Source: Pseudomonadota bacterium
Lineage (GTDB): Bacteria; Pseudomonadota; Gammaproteobacteria; Ga0077536
Assembly: GCA_016719885.1 (NCBI GenBank)
Contig: JADJYF010000006.1
Span: 248,001 to 312,000, forward strand
DNA length: 64,000 nucleotides
Reading direction: 5' to 3'
The notes under the pieces are model-generated. The model saw nothing but the letters and a program-made list of their open reading frames with translations. It did no database searches and was not told the origin of the DNA. Positions 8,318 through 20,510 of the stretch are shown here, piece after piece (within the stretch, counting starts at the first letter, position 1; every line of letters starts with the position of its first letter). A program made the translations under genes and the position numbers.

Positions 8318-11182
8318 ATGCAGATTCATCCCCATGGCGAGCTCACGAAAGGCGAGGAAAACGGCGAGAAACGCTTTCTGGTTTTGAACCGTGATCGTCT
8401 CCGCCGAGTCCAGGCCTCACTCACGCCGCGTCAGCGCGATTTCCTCGAAGTCCTGCCGCTGCTGTTCCACATCAACCACCCGCTGTTGCCGGGCTACGTG
8501 TCCAAGGACACGCCTGCCGGCATCAACGACTACGGGCCGACCGAGCCGACGCTGCGCGCCGCCAAGCGCATGGTGCGATCATTCGATTACGACCGCCGCT
8601 CGGCGGTGCGCTTTCCGATCCGCGCCCTTTACATGATGGGCAGCCCGGGCACCATCGCCTACACGCGCCACAGCGATCTGGATATGTGGCTGTGTCACGA
8701 CCCGGAGCTGCCGCCCGCCGCGGTCGAACTCATCGCCGAAAAAGCGCGCCGCATCGAACTGTTCGCCGCCGAGATCGGCCTCGAGGTGCACTTCTTCGTG
8801 CTCGACGCCGAGCGCTTCCGCAGCGGCGAGATGCTGTCGTTGTCCGATGAATCGAGCGGCTCTTCGCAGCACTCGCTGCTGCTCGACGAGTTCTATCGCT
8901 CGAGCCTGCTGGTGGCCGGCCTGCGGCCGCTGTGGTGGCGCGTGCCGTCACGCTTCGAACACCAGTACGACGACTACGTGCGCGAAGCCGTCGCCGCGCG
9001 TCAACTCGACCCGCGCGACTACATCGATTTCGGCGGCCTGCCCAGCATTCCGGTCGAGGAGTTCTTCGGCGCCGCGGTATGGCAGCTGTACAAGAGCATC
9101 AAGTCGCCCTACAAATCGGTGCTGAAGCTGCTGCTGATGGAAGCCTATGCGGCGGAGTTTCCCAACACCACTTTGTTGAGTCAGCGCTACAAGCAGAGCG
9201 TCGAATCCGAGCACGTCAATCTCGACAGCCTCGACCCCTACATACTCATGTACACCAAGGTCGAAGAGCACCTCATGGCGCGCAACGACCCGGTGCGGCT
9301 CGACGTGCTGCGTCGCAGCTTCTACATCAAGGCCAACCTGCGCCTGTCGACACGCGGGCCGCTGGCCGCCGAAGACTGGCGCGCCGATGTGCTGAACTAC
9401 ATGGTGCAATCCTGGGGCTGGAGCTGGGAGCAGGTATCGCGCCTCGACCAGCGCGAGGAATGGCGCATCGACACCGCCGTCGAGGAACGCCGCGACCTCA
9501 TCAACACCCTCAAGGACAGCTACGCGATGCTGTCGCAGTTCGCCCGTGAACAGGCCAATGACCACAAGATCAGCGGTCACGACCTGCATGTGCTCGGTCG
9601 CCAGCTGTACGCGGCCTTCGAGAAGAAGCCGGCCAAGATCGAAGTGGTGACACGCGGCATCTGCAGCAATCCGCAGGAAGCGAGCCTGTCGCTGCACGAG
9701 GTCAAGCTCGGCGACACCGGCACGGTGTGGATGTTGTTCACCGGCATGGTGCGGCCGGCCGAAGTGCAGTTCCGGCGGCCCTTGAAGCGTTGCGCATCGG
9801 CGGCGGAGATCCTGATCTGGTGCCACATGAATCGCCTGAGCGATCCGGCCACCACCTGGCATGTGTTCACGCAGACCACCGATTTGTCGGCACTGGAGAT
9901 CAAGCGCGTCAACGAAGCGCTGGCCACCAACCTGCATGCCGCCGACGAAGTCGATGGCGATGACGGCCTGCGCGCGCGACCGCGCATCTCGCGCGTGATC
10001 CTGATGGTCAACGTCGGCGTGTCGACGTTCTCTTCGAATGCCGCCGGCGTGCTGACCAGCAACCGTACCGATGCCTTCCAGTTCGGCGCGCGGCGCATGA
10101 ACCTGGTGCGCACCATCGACCTGGTGTTCGTCACCAGTTGGTCGGAAACCTTCACCTATCACTACGAAGGCAACGGCGCGGTGCTGGAAGCGCTGGCCGA
10201 ATGCCTGCAATGGGCCAACGTCGAGAACCACGAAACCGGCGTGCCACCCATCGAGGCGCACTGTTTCACCTCCGACTACGCCGCCCAGATCGCCGAGCGC
10301 GTGGCGCAGACCTTCAGCACTGCCTATCGTTTCCTGATCCGTCACGCCGCCGACGCCACGCCGCATTTCGTGCTCGAAATCGATGACCAGCTGCATCACA
10401 TCCGCATGAGCAACGGCAAACCGCGCATCGAAGTGCACGGTGGCCAGGTGGTGCTGTTGCGGGCCCTCGGTGATGCCAGCAACGATCGCTTCAACACCGT
10501 GCACTTCGACGGCGAATGCGCGCATGCCGGCGTGCTGCCCCACATCTATCCGCACAATCGCGCGGGAAGACTGCAGGTGTTTGCGCGTCAACGTGGCCAG
10601 TTCGCCGACATCTTCATCATCGACGAGCGCGGCCTGCTGCTGGTGCATCGCCAGGAATGTCACAACATGGCGGCGCTCCTGCACCACTACCGGCGTTTTC
10701 TCGATACCGCCCTGCCGCGCTGCAGTTTCGACGGCAGCAGCGGCGTGACGCTGGACGAGCTGGCCGTCGATACCGTGGAGATCCTCGCCGGCGGCGCGGG
10801 GGTGCAGTTGAAGCCCTATACCGATCAGCCGTTGGCCGGCAGTCCTTACCTGTCGATCCAGGTGCTGGCCGACGCCGACGTGCACGGCCACCAGCAGTTC
10901 ACCATCCATGCCAACCATCGCGAGTTCTCGACCTGGGAACACGGCGGCTCGCTGTTCGTGCAGGTCGCCGAGTTCGTGCTGTCACAGCGCAAAGCCGGCG
11001 AGATCTATCCGATCTACATCACCGATCTCGACCTCTCGCCGCGCTTTCGCAAGCAGATCGGCATCGAGTCGTTGCGACCCTTCGATCTGCTCAACTACAA
11101 GAAGCGCATCGAGTACCAGTTGACCCGCGCCATGCTGCGCGACGTGGCCGGCGCCACGCCCAACGTCGCCCTCGCCTCCTGA
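8318..11182 (+). CDS. cyaA: Class I adenylate cyclase
   Basis: It makes cAMP from ATP. The 954-residue protein has the class I catalytic signature: MGSPGT (107-112) and SDLDMWLCH (119-127), where the aspartates bind metal in a nucleotidyltransferase-like fold, followed by an EVHFFVLD segment. The large C-terminal half is the regulatory region typical of this class. It is longer than the E. coli enzyme (848) and closer in size to those of pseudomonads. The ATG at 8318 has AAGG a few bases upstream. It diverges from glyA; the DUF815 ATPase follows about 70 bp later. No Crp gene is in the window. Confidence 0.94.
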   Translation: MQIHPHGELTKGEENGEKRFLVLNRDRLRRVQASLTPRQRDFLEVLPLLFHINHPLLPGYVSKDTPAGINDYGPTEPTLRAAKRMVRSFDYDRRSAVRFPIRALYMMGSPGTIAYTRHSDLDMWLCHDPELPPAAVELIAEKARRIELFAAEIGLEVHFFVLDAERFRSGEMLSLSDESSGSSQHSLLLDEFYRSSLLVAGLRPLWWRVPSRFEHQYDDYVREAVAARQLDPRDYIDFGGLPSIPVEEFFGAAVWQLYKSIKSPYKSVLKLLLMEAYAAEFPNTTLLSQRYKQSVESEHVNLDSLDPYILMYTKVEEHLMARNDPVRLDVLRRSFYIKANLRLSTRGPLAAEDWRADVLNYMVQSWGWSWEQVSRLDQREEWRIDTAVEERRDLINTLKDSYAMLSQFAREQANDHKISGHDLHVLGRQLYAAFEKKPAKIEVVTRGICSNPQEASLSLHEVKLGDTGTVWMLFTGMVRPAEVQFRRPLKRCASAAEILIWCHMNRLSDPATTWHVFTQTTDLSALEIKRVNEALATNLHAADEVDGDDGLRARPRISRVILMVNVGVSTFSSNAAGVLTSNRTDAFQFGARRMNLVRTIDLVFVTSWSETFTYHYEGNGAVLEALAECLQWANVENHETGVPPIEAHCFTSDYAAQIAERVAQTFSTAYRFLIRHAADATPHFVLEIDDQLHHIRMSNGKPRIEVHGGQVVLLRALGDASNDRFNTVHFDGECAHAGVLPHIYPHNRAGRLQVFARQRGQFADIFIIDERGLLLVHRQECHNMAALLHHYRRFLDTALPRCSFDGSSGVTLDELAVDTVEILAGGAGVQLKPYTDQPLAGSPYLSIQVLADADVHGHQQFTIHANHREFSTWEHGGSLFVQVAEFVLSQRKAGEIYPIYITDLDLSPRFRKQIGIESLRPFDLLNYKKRIEYQLTRAMLRDVAGATPNVALAS

Positions 11183-11253
11183 ACCGCCGCGCCTCGCGCG
11201 CGGCGGACGATGCAGTAGAATGGCGCCCGATTCGAATCGAGTGGACGCCTTCC

Positions 11254-12129
11254 TTGGGAAAAGCAGACAAATTCTTTCGCCGCGCCGAACAGTTGCTGGA
11301 GCGCCTCGAGCGCCTGGTGCCGACGCCGCAGGACGATGACCTCGACGATGCCGTTGCCTGGCGCTGGCGTAAATCCAACGGCGGCGCCGGTCGCCTGGAA
11401 GCCATCCGTCGTTTCAACAAGGTGCGCCTCGCCGATCTGCTGCACATCGAGCGACAGAAGGAAGCGCTGGAACGCAATACCCGCCAGTTCCTGGCCGGAC
11501 TACCCGCCAACAATGCCTTGATGTGGGGCCCGCGCGGCACCGGCAAATCGTCGCTGGTCAAGGCGCTCCTGAACGACTACGCCAATGCCGGACTGCGCCT
11601 GGTGGAAGTCGACCGGCTGGATCTCGTCGACCTGCCCGACTTCGTCGACCGTCTGCACGACAGCCGTGGACGCTATGTCATCTACTGCGACGATCTTTCC
11701 TTCGACGACAACGACGCCACCTACCGCGCGCTGAAGACCGTGCTCGATGGCTCGGTGCTCGATACGCCGGACAACATCATCATCTACGCCACCTCCAACC
11801 GCCGTCACCTGATGCCCGAGCACCAGTCCGACAACCAGGGCGCGCGCATCATCGACGGCGAACTGCACCAGGCGGAGGCGGTGGAGGAAAAGATTTCACT
11901 GTCGGAACGCTTCGGCCTGTGGCTGTCGTTCCACCCCTTGAGCCAGGATCGCTACCTCGACATCGCCGAGCATTGGCTGCGCGCCTTCAAAGCCGATCTT
12001 TCCGACCTCGCCACCGCGCGTGCCGCCGCGCTGCAATGGGCGCTGCTGCACGGCTCGCGCAGCGGCCGCGCCGCGCACCAGTTCGCACGCGACTATGCCG
12101 GCCAGCAGGCGCTGGAGCAGCGGCGATGA
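11254..12129 (+). CDS. DUF815-family ATPase
   Basis: This AAA+-like ATP-binding protein of the DUF815 family has no settled function. The Walker A motif is WGPRGTGKSS (91-100), and a Walker B-like strand reads YVIYCDDLSFD. Conserved family segments ATSNRRHLMPE and LSERFGLWLSF follow. The first in-frame ATG (11521) would cut off the helical N-terminal third, so I choose TTG at 11254 (291 residues); this start is the least certain part of the call. A TAGAAT box at about 11215 could be its -10 element. The stop overlaps the next gene's start (ATGA), so the two are translated together. Confidence 0.85.
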   Translation: MGKADKFFRRAEQLLERLERLVPTPQDDDLDDAVAWRWRKSNGGAGRLEAIRRFNKVRLADLLHIERQKEALERNTRQFLAGLPANNALMWGPRGTGKSSLVKALLNDYANAGLRLVEVDRLDLVDLPDFVDRLHDSRGRYVIYCDDLSFDDNDATYRALKTVLDGSVLDTPDNIIIYATSNRRHLMPEHQSDNQGARIIDGELHQAEAVEEKISLSERFGLWLSFHPLSQDRYLDIAEHWLRAFKADLSDLATARAAALQWALLHGSRSGRAAHQFARDYAGQQALEQRR

Positions 12130-12686
12130 CCGTGGCGCCGCCGGCCGAACTTGCCGCGGTGCGCGCCGGCGCGCGCTGCCTGGCGACGATGGCGGACGTG
12201 CATCGCGCCTGCGATGCGATGGCCGCCAACATCACCGCGCGTCTCGCGAGCGCCAATCCGCTGTTGCTGTGCGTGATGACCGGCGGCGCCATGCCGCTTG
12301 GCCTGTTGCTCGAACGCCTGGATTTTCCCCTGCAGGTCGATTACGTGCACTTGACGCGCTACGGCCTCGCCACCAGCGGCGGTGACATCACCTGGATCAA
12401 ACGTCCGCCCGCGACCATCCGCGGCCGCAGCGTATTGGTGGTGGATGACATCCTCGATCACGGCCTGACCTTGGCCGCGCTGATCGACGAATGCCGCGCA
12501 CAGGGCGCGGCCGAAGTGCTGAGCGCGGTGCTGGTGACCAAGACCATCGACAACCGCGCCGGTCTTGCCGCCGCGGATTTCTCGGCGCTGACCCTGCCGG
12601 ACGAATACCTGTTCGGGTGCGGCATGGACTACAAGAGTTACCTGCGCAACGCGCCGGGCATCTACGCGGTGGGAGCAGGCGCATGA
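12126..12686 (+). CDS. hpt: Hypoxanthine-guanine phosphoribosyltransferase
   Basis: A type I phosphoribosyltransferase of 186 residues. The PRPP-binding signature VLVVDDILDHGLT spans 103-115, and LLCVMTGGAMPLG (48-59) is the pyrophosphate-contact loop region. It salvages hypoxanthine or guanine to IMP or GMP. Start and stop overlap both neighbours by 4 bp (ATGA), and the next gene is a methylthioinosine phosphorylase that releases hypoxanthine, so the two enzymes act in series. The frame is open far upstream, but the ATG at 12126 is clear. Xanthine preference cannot be excluded. Confidence 0.9.
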   Translation: MTVAPPAELAAVRAGARCLATMADVHRACDAMAANITARLASANPLLLCVMTGGAMPLGLLLERLDFPLQVDYVHLTRYGLATSGGDITWIKRPPATIRGRSVLVVDDILDHGLTLAALIDECRAQGAAEVLSAVLVTKTIDNRAGLAAADFSALTLPDEYLFGCGMDYKSYLRNAPGIYAVGAGA

Positions 12687-13429
12687 AACTCGGCATCATC
12701 GGCGGCAGCGGGCTGTACGACCTGCCGGGACTCGCCGACGTCAATCACGTCAAGGTCATCACGGCCTGGGGCGCACCGTCGGCGGCGCTGACGCGCGGCC
12801 GCCTGCACGGCGTGGATCTCGTGTTCCTGCCGCGACACGGCAGCAATCACCATCTGCCGCCGCATCTCATCAACTACCGCGCCAACGTCGCGGCGCTGGC
12901 CGATGCGGGCGTCACGGCCATCATCGCGACCGCGGCGGTGGGCGGCATCGAGCACGCCGCCGGCACCGGCGTCATCGTCGTGCCCGAGCAGGTGGTCGAC
13001 TACACCTACGGGCGTGAGCACACCTATTCCGACGGCAGCCAGCCGCACCCGCAGCACGTCGACTTCAGCGACCCCTACACGCCGCGCCTGCGCGCAGACT
13101 TGCTCTCCGCCGCCGGCGATGCCGGCATCGCCGTGCGCGCATCGGGTGTGTACGCCGCGACCCAGGGACCGCGTCTCGAAAGCGCCGCCGAGATCGACCG
13201 ACTGGAACGCGACGGCTGCACCATCGTCGGCATGACCGGCATGCCGGAAGCGGCGCTGGCGCGCGAGCTCGGTATCGATTACGCGAACATTTCGCTGGTG
13301 GTCAATCCCGCGGCCGGTCGCGCCAAGGGCGAGATCACGATGGCGGATATCGAGCGCGAGCTCGGACTCGGCATGGGCAGGATCCGCGGCGTCATCGCGG
13401 CGCTGGCGGCGCGGCTGGGCAAGGCCTGA
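12683..13429 (+). CDS. mtiP: S-methyl-5'-thioinosine phosphorylase (MTAP family)
   Basis: A 248-residue trimeric-type nucleoside phosphorylase. GIIGGSGLYD (4-13) is the phosphate loop, PRHG (50-53) and GVYAATQGPRLES (156-168) line the site, and GMTGMPEA is the sugar-contact loop. Base recognition lies in VVNPAAG, with Asn208 where adenine-specific MTAPs have Asp. Together with the MTA deaminase at 30 kb this favours methylthioinosine over methylthioadenosine as substrate, as shown for the Pseudomonas homologue. Products are hypoxanthine and methylthioribose 1-phosphate, handled by the upstream hpt and by mtnA. A classic MTAP role is the alternative. Confidence 0.87.
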   Translation: MKLGIIGGSGLYDLPGLADVNHVKVITAWGAPSAALTRGRLHGVDLVFLPRHGSNHHLPPHLINYRANVAALADAGVTAIIATAAVGGIEHAAGTGVIVVPEQVVDYTYGREHTYSDGSQPHPQHVDFSDPYTPRLRADLLSAAGDAGIAVRASGVYAATQGPRLESAAEIDRLERDGCTIVGMTGMPEAALARELGIDYANISLVVNPAAGRAKGEITMADIERELGLGMGRIRGVIAALAARLGKA

Positions 13430-13442
13430 AGGTTTCTGTTCA

Positions 13443-13504
13443 TTGTGGGTCAGACTTCAGTCTGACGCCTCAGCTTCAATGTCCGACTGAAGTCGGACCC
13501 ACAA
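13443..13504. repeat. Paired palindrome, repeat family 2 (GTCAGACT core), copy A
   Basis: Two inverted units, GTGGGTCAGACTTCAGTCT and its near reverse complement with GTCCGACT arms, flank a short spacer in the gap between convergent mtiP and csiV. Each unit is itself a palindrome with 8-base arms. The whole could fold into a long cruciform or transcript hairpin and may act as a bidirectional terminator. A second copy lies at 48541-48626. Confidence 0.8.
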
Positions 13505-13512
13505 TTCAACCA

Positions 13513-14256
13513 TCAATCCGGCTCCGTCACCGCACCACCGTCGTCCTGCCCGGCACCCTCATCCAGCGGCTCGTCGCTGCCGGCGCCGGCGGCCGGATCT
13601 TCCTCGGGCAGATCGAACGGCACGACCTGTACCAGCACGCCGAACAAGGGATGATCGAAGTAATGCAGTTCGCGCAGCTTCATGCCACGTGAGGCCTTGA
13701 GCCTGACCGGCGTGCCGTCATGGTCGTAGATGAAATCGATGTCGACGCTCATCTGGCGCGCCACTTTGACCATCACCGTGCCCTCGATACGCGGCGTCAG
13801 CGCCACCGCCGCCGTTGAATCGCCCTCGCCGCCCTGGCGGGTCAAGGTCGAACCGCGGGTGTCGACATCGGACAGGTGCACGCGCTTGGCGCCGGCCACA
13901 CCGAAGCTCGGCTGACGCCATGCGGCCGACAGCAAGGGCGCGTATTCACGACTGTTGCGCAGTCGCCGCTCGACATCGTTGAGGCCGCGTTCATTGCGCT
14001 CGAGGGCCTTGAACGCTATCGGCCCGGCGCCCTGGGGGGTCTGCGTGTCGCCGGGCTCGTCGCCCATGGCCGGCAGGTCGGTGATCAAGTCCATGCTGTC
14101 GCTGAAGTCCGGCAGTTCGGTCATGGCCGGCCATTGTTCACCGCCCGCGGCCGACTCGACGTTGTGCCGGAACACCACCACCTCGACCTGGTACCAGCGC
14201 GCGGCCGCCAGTCCCGGCGCCGCCAGCAACACGCACAGCAGCAGCGCGCGCAGCAT
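13513..14256 (-). CDS. csiV: CsiV-family periplasmic protein
   Basis: The 247-residue protein starts with a signal peptide (MLRALLLCVLLAAPGLAAA) followed by RWYQVEVVVFRH, the hallmark start of the CsiV (peptidoglycan-binding/cell-shape integrity) family. Other family features are a REYAPLLSAAWRQP stretch and a C-terminal segment reading HYFDHPLFGVLVQVVPF. The tail is acidic and Gly/Asp-rich. The frame is open upstream inside mfd, but the ATG at 14256, 4 bp after the mfd stop, gives the proper signal peptide. The mfd-csiV pair also occurs in pseudomonads, next to the methylthioinosine phosphorylase gene as here. Confidence 0.85.
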   Translation of the reverse strand: MLRALLLCVLLAAPGLAAARWYQVEVVVFRHNVESAAGGEQWPAMTELPDFSDSMDLITDLPAMGDEPGDTQTPQGAGPIAFKALERNERGLNDVERRLRNSREYAPLLSAAWRQPSFGVAGAKRVHLSDVDTRGSTLTRQGGEGDSTAAVALTPRIEGTVMVKVARQMSVDIDFIYDHDGTPVRLKASRGMKLRELHYFDHPLFGVLVQVVPFDLPEEDPAAGAGSDEPLDEGAGQDDGGAVTEPD

Positions 14257-14260
14257 CACC

Positions 14261-17716
<3,456 letters not shown>

Positions 17717-17724
<8 letters not shown>

Positions 17725-18433
17725 GACGTCGGGCAGCGGCGATTTCGGCGTTGATGGCCGCCAGCGCCGCCAGCGGATCGGGCGCCTGGGTGACCGGCCG
17801 TCCAACCACGAGGAAGGATGCCCCGGCGCCGATGGCGGCGCCGGGCGTCGCCACCCGCACCTGGTCGTCGACGCCGCTGCTGGCCGGCCGTACGCCGGGC
17901 GTCACGAGCTTGAACGCGGCGCCGCGCTCGGCGCGCAGCTGGGCTATCTCGAGCGGCGAACACACCACGCCGTCGAGACCGGCGGCTTCGGTCAAGGCCG
18001 CGAGGCGCGAGACCTGCGCGGCGATGGTGCCGGCCACGCCGACGCCGTGCAGCGTCGGCTCGTCGAAACTGGTCAACACCGTGACCGCAATCAACAGCGG
18101 CCGTTGGGCATCATCGCCGAGCGCGGTACGCGCCGCGCGCATCATCGCTTCGCCGCCGGCGGCGTGCACGTTCATCATCCACACGCCGAGATCGGCGGCG
18201 GCACGGCAGGCACCCGCCACGGTGTTGGGGATGTCATGGAATTTCAGATCGAGAAACACCGCGAAGCCGCGCGTCACGAGCTTGCGCACCACCTCGGGGC
18301 CCGCACGGGTGAACAACTCCTTGCCGACCTTCACGCGGCACTGCGCCGGGTCCAGTTGATCGGCGAGCGCCAGCGCGGCGCCGGCATCGGCGTAATCGAG
18401 GGCAACGATGAGAGGCTTGTCTTGATCTGTCAT
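17717..18433 (-). CDS. pyrF: Orotidine 5'-phosphate decarboxylase
   Basis: Catalyses the last step of UMP synthesis. 238 residues from the ATG at 18433 (MTDQDKPLIVALDY); the longer frame includes an unrelated leader over lapB sequence. The catalytic Lys/Asp array is DLKFHDIPNTV, with VGKELFTRAGP upstream and a phosphate-binding VTPGVRP plus VVGRPVT near the end. It lies 56 bp after lapB and overlaps the start of mfd by 8 bp. The lapAB-pyrF order is typical of gammaproteobacteria. Confidence 0.96.
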
Positions 18434-18489
18434 GAGTCGAATTCTGGAATGAGGCCGGCGTGCACGGCGGCCGACCGACGCGTAGAGTG

Positions 18490-19683
18490 CTATTCGCCCT
18501 CGATACCGTGTATGGGCTTGACCGAGTTCCACGATTTGCAGCTCGGGCAATGCCAATGCAGCGAACGGCCCTTGAAGCCGCACTTGCCGCACATGTAGTT
18601 CAATTTCTGCTCGATGAGCCGCGAGGTGACTTCCTTCAGCAGGGTGAGGCTCTCGTGCGCTTCGCCTTCGGCGGTGGCCAGCGAATAGCCAATCAGCCTG
18701 TCGATGCCGCGCACCGTCGGGCGCTGTTTCAATTCATCGACCATGCGCTGCTTGGCCGCATCGACACCGTCCAGTTCGCGCAGCATTTCGGCCAGCATCA
18801 ACACTGGCGTGACACCGGTGCGCAGGGTGCCGAGACGTTCGAGGTAGGCAACCAGTTCGGGCGTGCGGTCGAGCGTGCGATAACACTCGACCAGCGGCAC
18901 GATGGCTTCCGAGATGAATGCCACGTTTTGCGTTTCGATGCGCTGCAGGTGACGGATGGCAGCCTCGTAGGCGCCGGCCGTCATGGCGAGACGCGCCTGC
19001 ATGAGGCTCGCGCGCACGCATTTGTCATCGACCGCCAGCGCCTGGCGCAGGCGCGCGCTGGCTTCCTCGACATCACCCTCGGCGAGCAGCGCATCGGCCT
19101 GCTCGCACAGGAAATGGGCGCGCCGGTCGCGCAGATCGGTATTGCCGAGCTTTTCCAGGCGTTGGGTGTATTCGAGCGCCTTGTCCCAGTCGCGCTCCTG
19201 CTGGTAGATGTCGACCAGGTGATCGATGGCCTGGCGCTGGTGGGCGCCGCTCTCCAGCAATTCCTTGAACAGGCTCTCGGCGCGATCGAGAAGACCCGAG
19301 CGCATGTAATCGAGACCGAGTTCGAGCAGCGCGAGCGCACGCTGGTCGAATTCGAGACTGGGTCTCGCCACGATGTTCTGATGGATGCGTATGGCCCTGT
19401 CGACTTCGCCGCGACGCCGGAACAGGTTGCCGAGCGCGAGATGGGTCTCGACCGTTTCGCTCTCGACCTCGATGGCCTTGATGAAGACTTCGATGGCCTT
19501 GTCGGGACGGTCATTGAGCAGGAAATTGAGACCGCGGATGTAATCCGAGGACAGACCGCCGCTGCTGCCCCGCCCGCGCGTGCCGCGCCGCCCACCGGCG
19601 TCACGCCGGCCTATCAGCCACCCCGACAGCGCCGCCACCGGCAGCAGGCATACCACCAGGCCGAAAAGGTACTCAGGGGACAT
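18490..19683 (-). CDS. lapB: Lipopolysaccharide assembly protein LapB
   Basis: LapB (YciM) is an inner-membrane TPR protein that controls LpxC turnover through FtsH and thus LPS synthesis. The 397 residues show an N-terminal membrane anchor (about 4-24), an Arg/Gly-rich linker, then about eight to nine TPR repeats (from residue 48). A C-terminal rubredoxin-type metal site follows: CGKCGF and CPSCKSW, four cysteines. It overlaps lapA by 11 bp. No motif is missing. Confidence 0.95.
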   Translation of the reverse strand: MSPEYLFGLVVCLLPVAALSGWLIGRRDAGGRRGTRGRGSSGGLSSDYIRGLNFLLNDRPDKAIEVFIKAIEVESETVETHLALGNLFRRRGEVDRAIRIHQNIVARPSLEFDQRALALLELGLDYMRSGLLDRAESLFKELLESGAHQRQAIDHLVDIYQQERDWDKALEYTQRLEKLGNTDLRDRRAHFLCEQADALLAEGDVEEASARLRQALAVDDKCVRASLMQARLAMTAGAYEAAIRHLQRIETQNVAFISEAIVPLVECYRTLDRTPELVAYLERLGTLRTGVTPVLMLAEMLRELDGVDAAKQRMVDELKQRPTVRGIDRLIGYSLATAEGEAHESLTLLKEVTSRLIEQKLNYMCGKCGFKGRSLHWHCPSCKSWNSVKPIHGIEGE

Positions 19684-19966
19684 CTTTGGCTGAAATCGCG
19701 CGCAGGCTCGCCAGTTCGCGGCCCGCGATCTGCTGACGGCGCTTCAAGCGGCGGATCTCCGCCTTGAGGCGCAGCACGGTGCTTGCCGTCACCAGCGCGC
19801 CCAGCAGCACGCCCGCCACCAGCGAAGCGACCACCACCAGCGACAACTCCACCGTGACCGTGCCGGCAAAATAGTCGAGCACGATGTCCTGCTTGTTGCG
19901 GATGTGAAATGCGAGGCCGGCCAGGGCCACCAGCACGGCAACCAAGAGATAGATGAGGCGCGTCAT
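19673..19966 (-). CDS. lapA: Lipopolysaccharide assembly protein LapA
   Basis: A 97-residue membrane protein with two predicted helices (about 3-21 and 41-64), a short HIRNKQDIVLDYF turn between them, and a basic coiled tail (RLKAEIRRLKRRQ). This is the LapA/YciS (DUF1049) pattern. It is the partner of LapB, which starts inside its 3' end. It follows ihfB after 102 bp in which I see no clear element. Confidence 0.92.
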   Translation of the reverse strand: MTRLIYLLVAVLVALAGLAFHIRNKQDIVLDYFAGTVTVELSLVVVASLVAGVLLGALVTASTVLRLKAEIRRLKRRQQIAGRELASLRAISAKDVP

Positions 19967-20068
19967 GTCAGGATTGATCCCGCCCCGGGGCGCGGGTCCT
20001 CGAGTTCAAGGGCAAACGGACACGCATCGGAGACGCGGCCGCGCGACCGCGGCGATGAGGGCGCGGAG

Positions 20069-20443
20069 CTACGACTCGTCGTCGTAATCGTCCAACAGGT
20101 CATTGTCGCCATCGGTATCCGGATCGTAGTCGCGTGCGAGCTTGATCTCGGGCGCGGTTTCGGCGCCCAGGTTGACACGCTCACGCAGCTCCTTGCCCGG
20201 TTTGAAGTGCGGCACATACTTGGCCGGCAGGGATACCGGATCGCCGGACTTGGGATTGCGTCCCACGCGCGGCGGCCGGTAGTGCAGAGAGAAACTTCCA
20301 AAGCCACGAATTTCTATGCGCTCGCCGGTTGCCAGGGTCTGGCCCATGTGTTCGAGCATGGTCTTGACGGCCAACTCAACGTCACGATAGCCCAGCTGCG
20401 ACTGTTTGCGCACCAACGATTCGATCAGTTCAGACTTCGTCAT
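20069..20443 (-). CDS. ihfB: Integration host factor beta subunit with an acidic C-terminal tail
   Basis: IHF beta forms the heterodimer that bends DNA sharply. MTKSELIESL starts the protein; the DNA-binding arm carries RGFGSFSLHYRPPRVGRNPKSG (two pieces about 46-67) and VPHFKPGKELRERV. Ordinary IhfB ends near residue 95-100. This one is 124 residues, with about 25 extra, of which the last 20 contain eleven Asp/Glu. The tail is in frame and followed by a stop, so it is not a read-through. It lies 67 bp downstream of rpsA, the usual order. Confidence 0.95.
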   Translation of the reverse strand: MTKSELIESLVRKQSQLGYRDVELAVKTMLEHMGQTLATGERIEIRGFGSFSLHYRPPRVGRNPKSGDPVSLPAKYVPHFKPGKELRERVNLGAETAPEIKLARDYDPDTDGDNDLLDDYDDES

Positions 20444-20510
20444 TATTGTTCTCTGTTTTCCTGCGGTCAGGACGCGCGTTCCTCCGGGTCGAGGAACGCG
20501 CGCGCAACGA

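Noticed and set aside
11183..11253. tRNA or small RNA gene between cyaA and the DUF815 gene
   Set aside because: The gap is only about 70 bp and shows no cloverleaf; the TAGAAT box fits a simple promoter.
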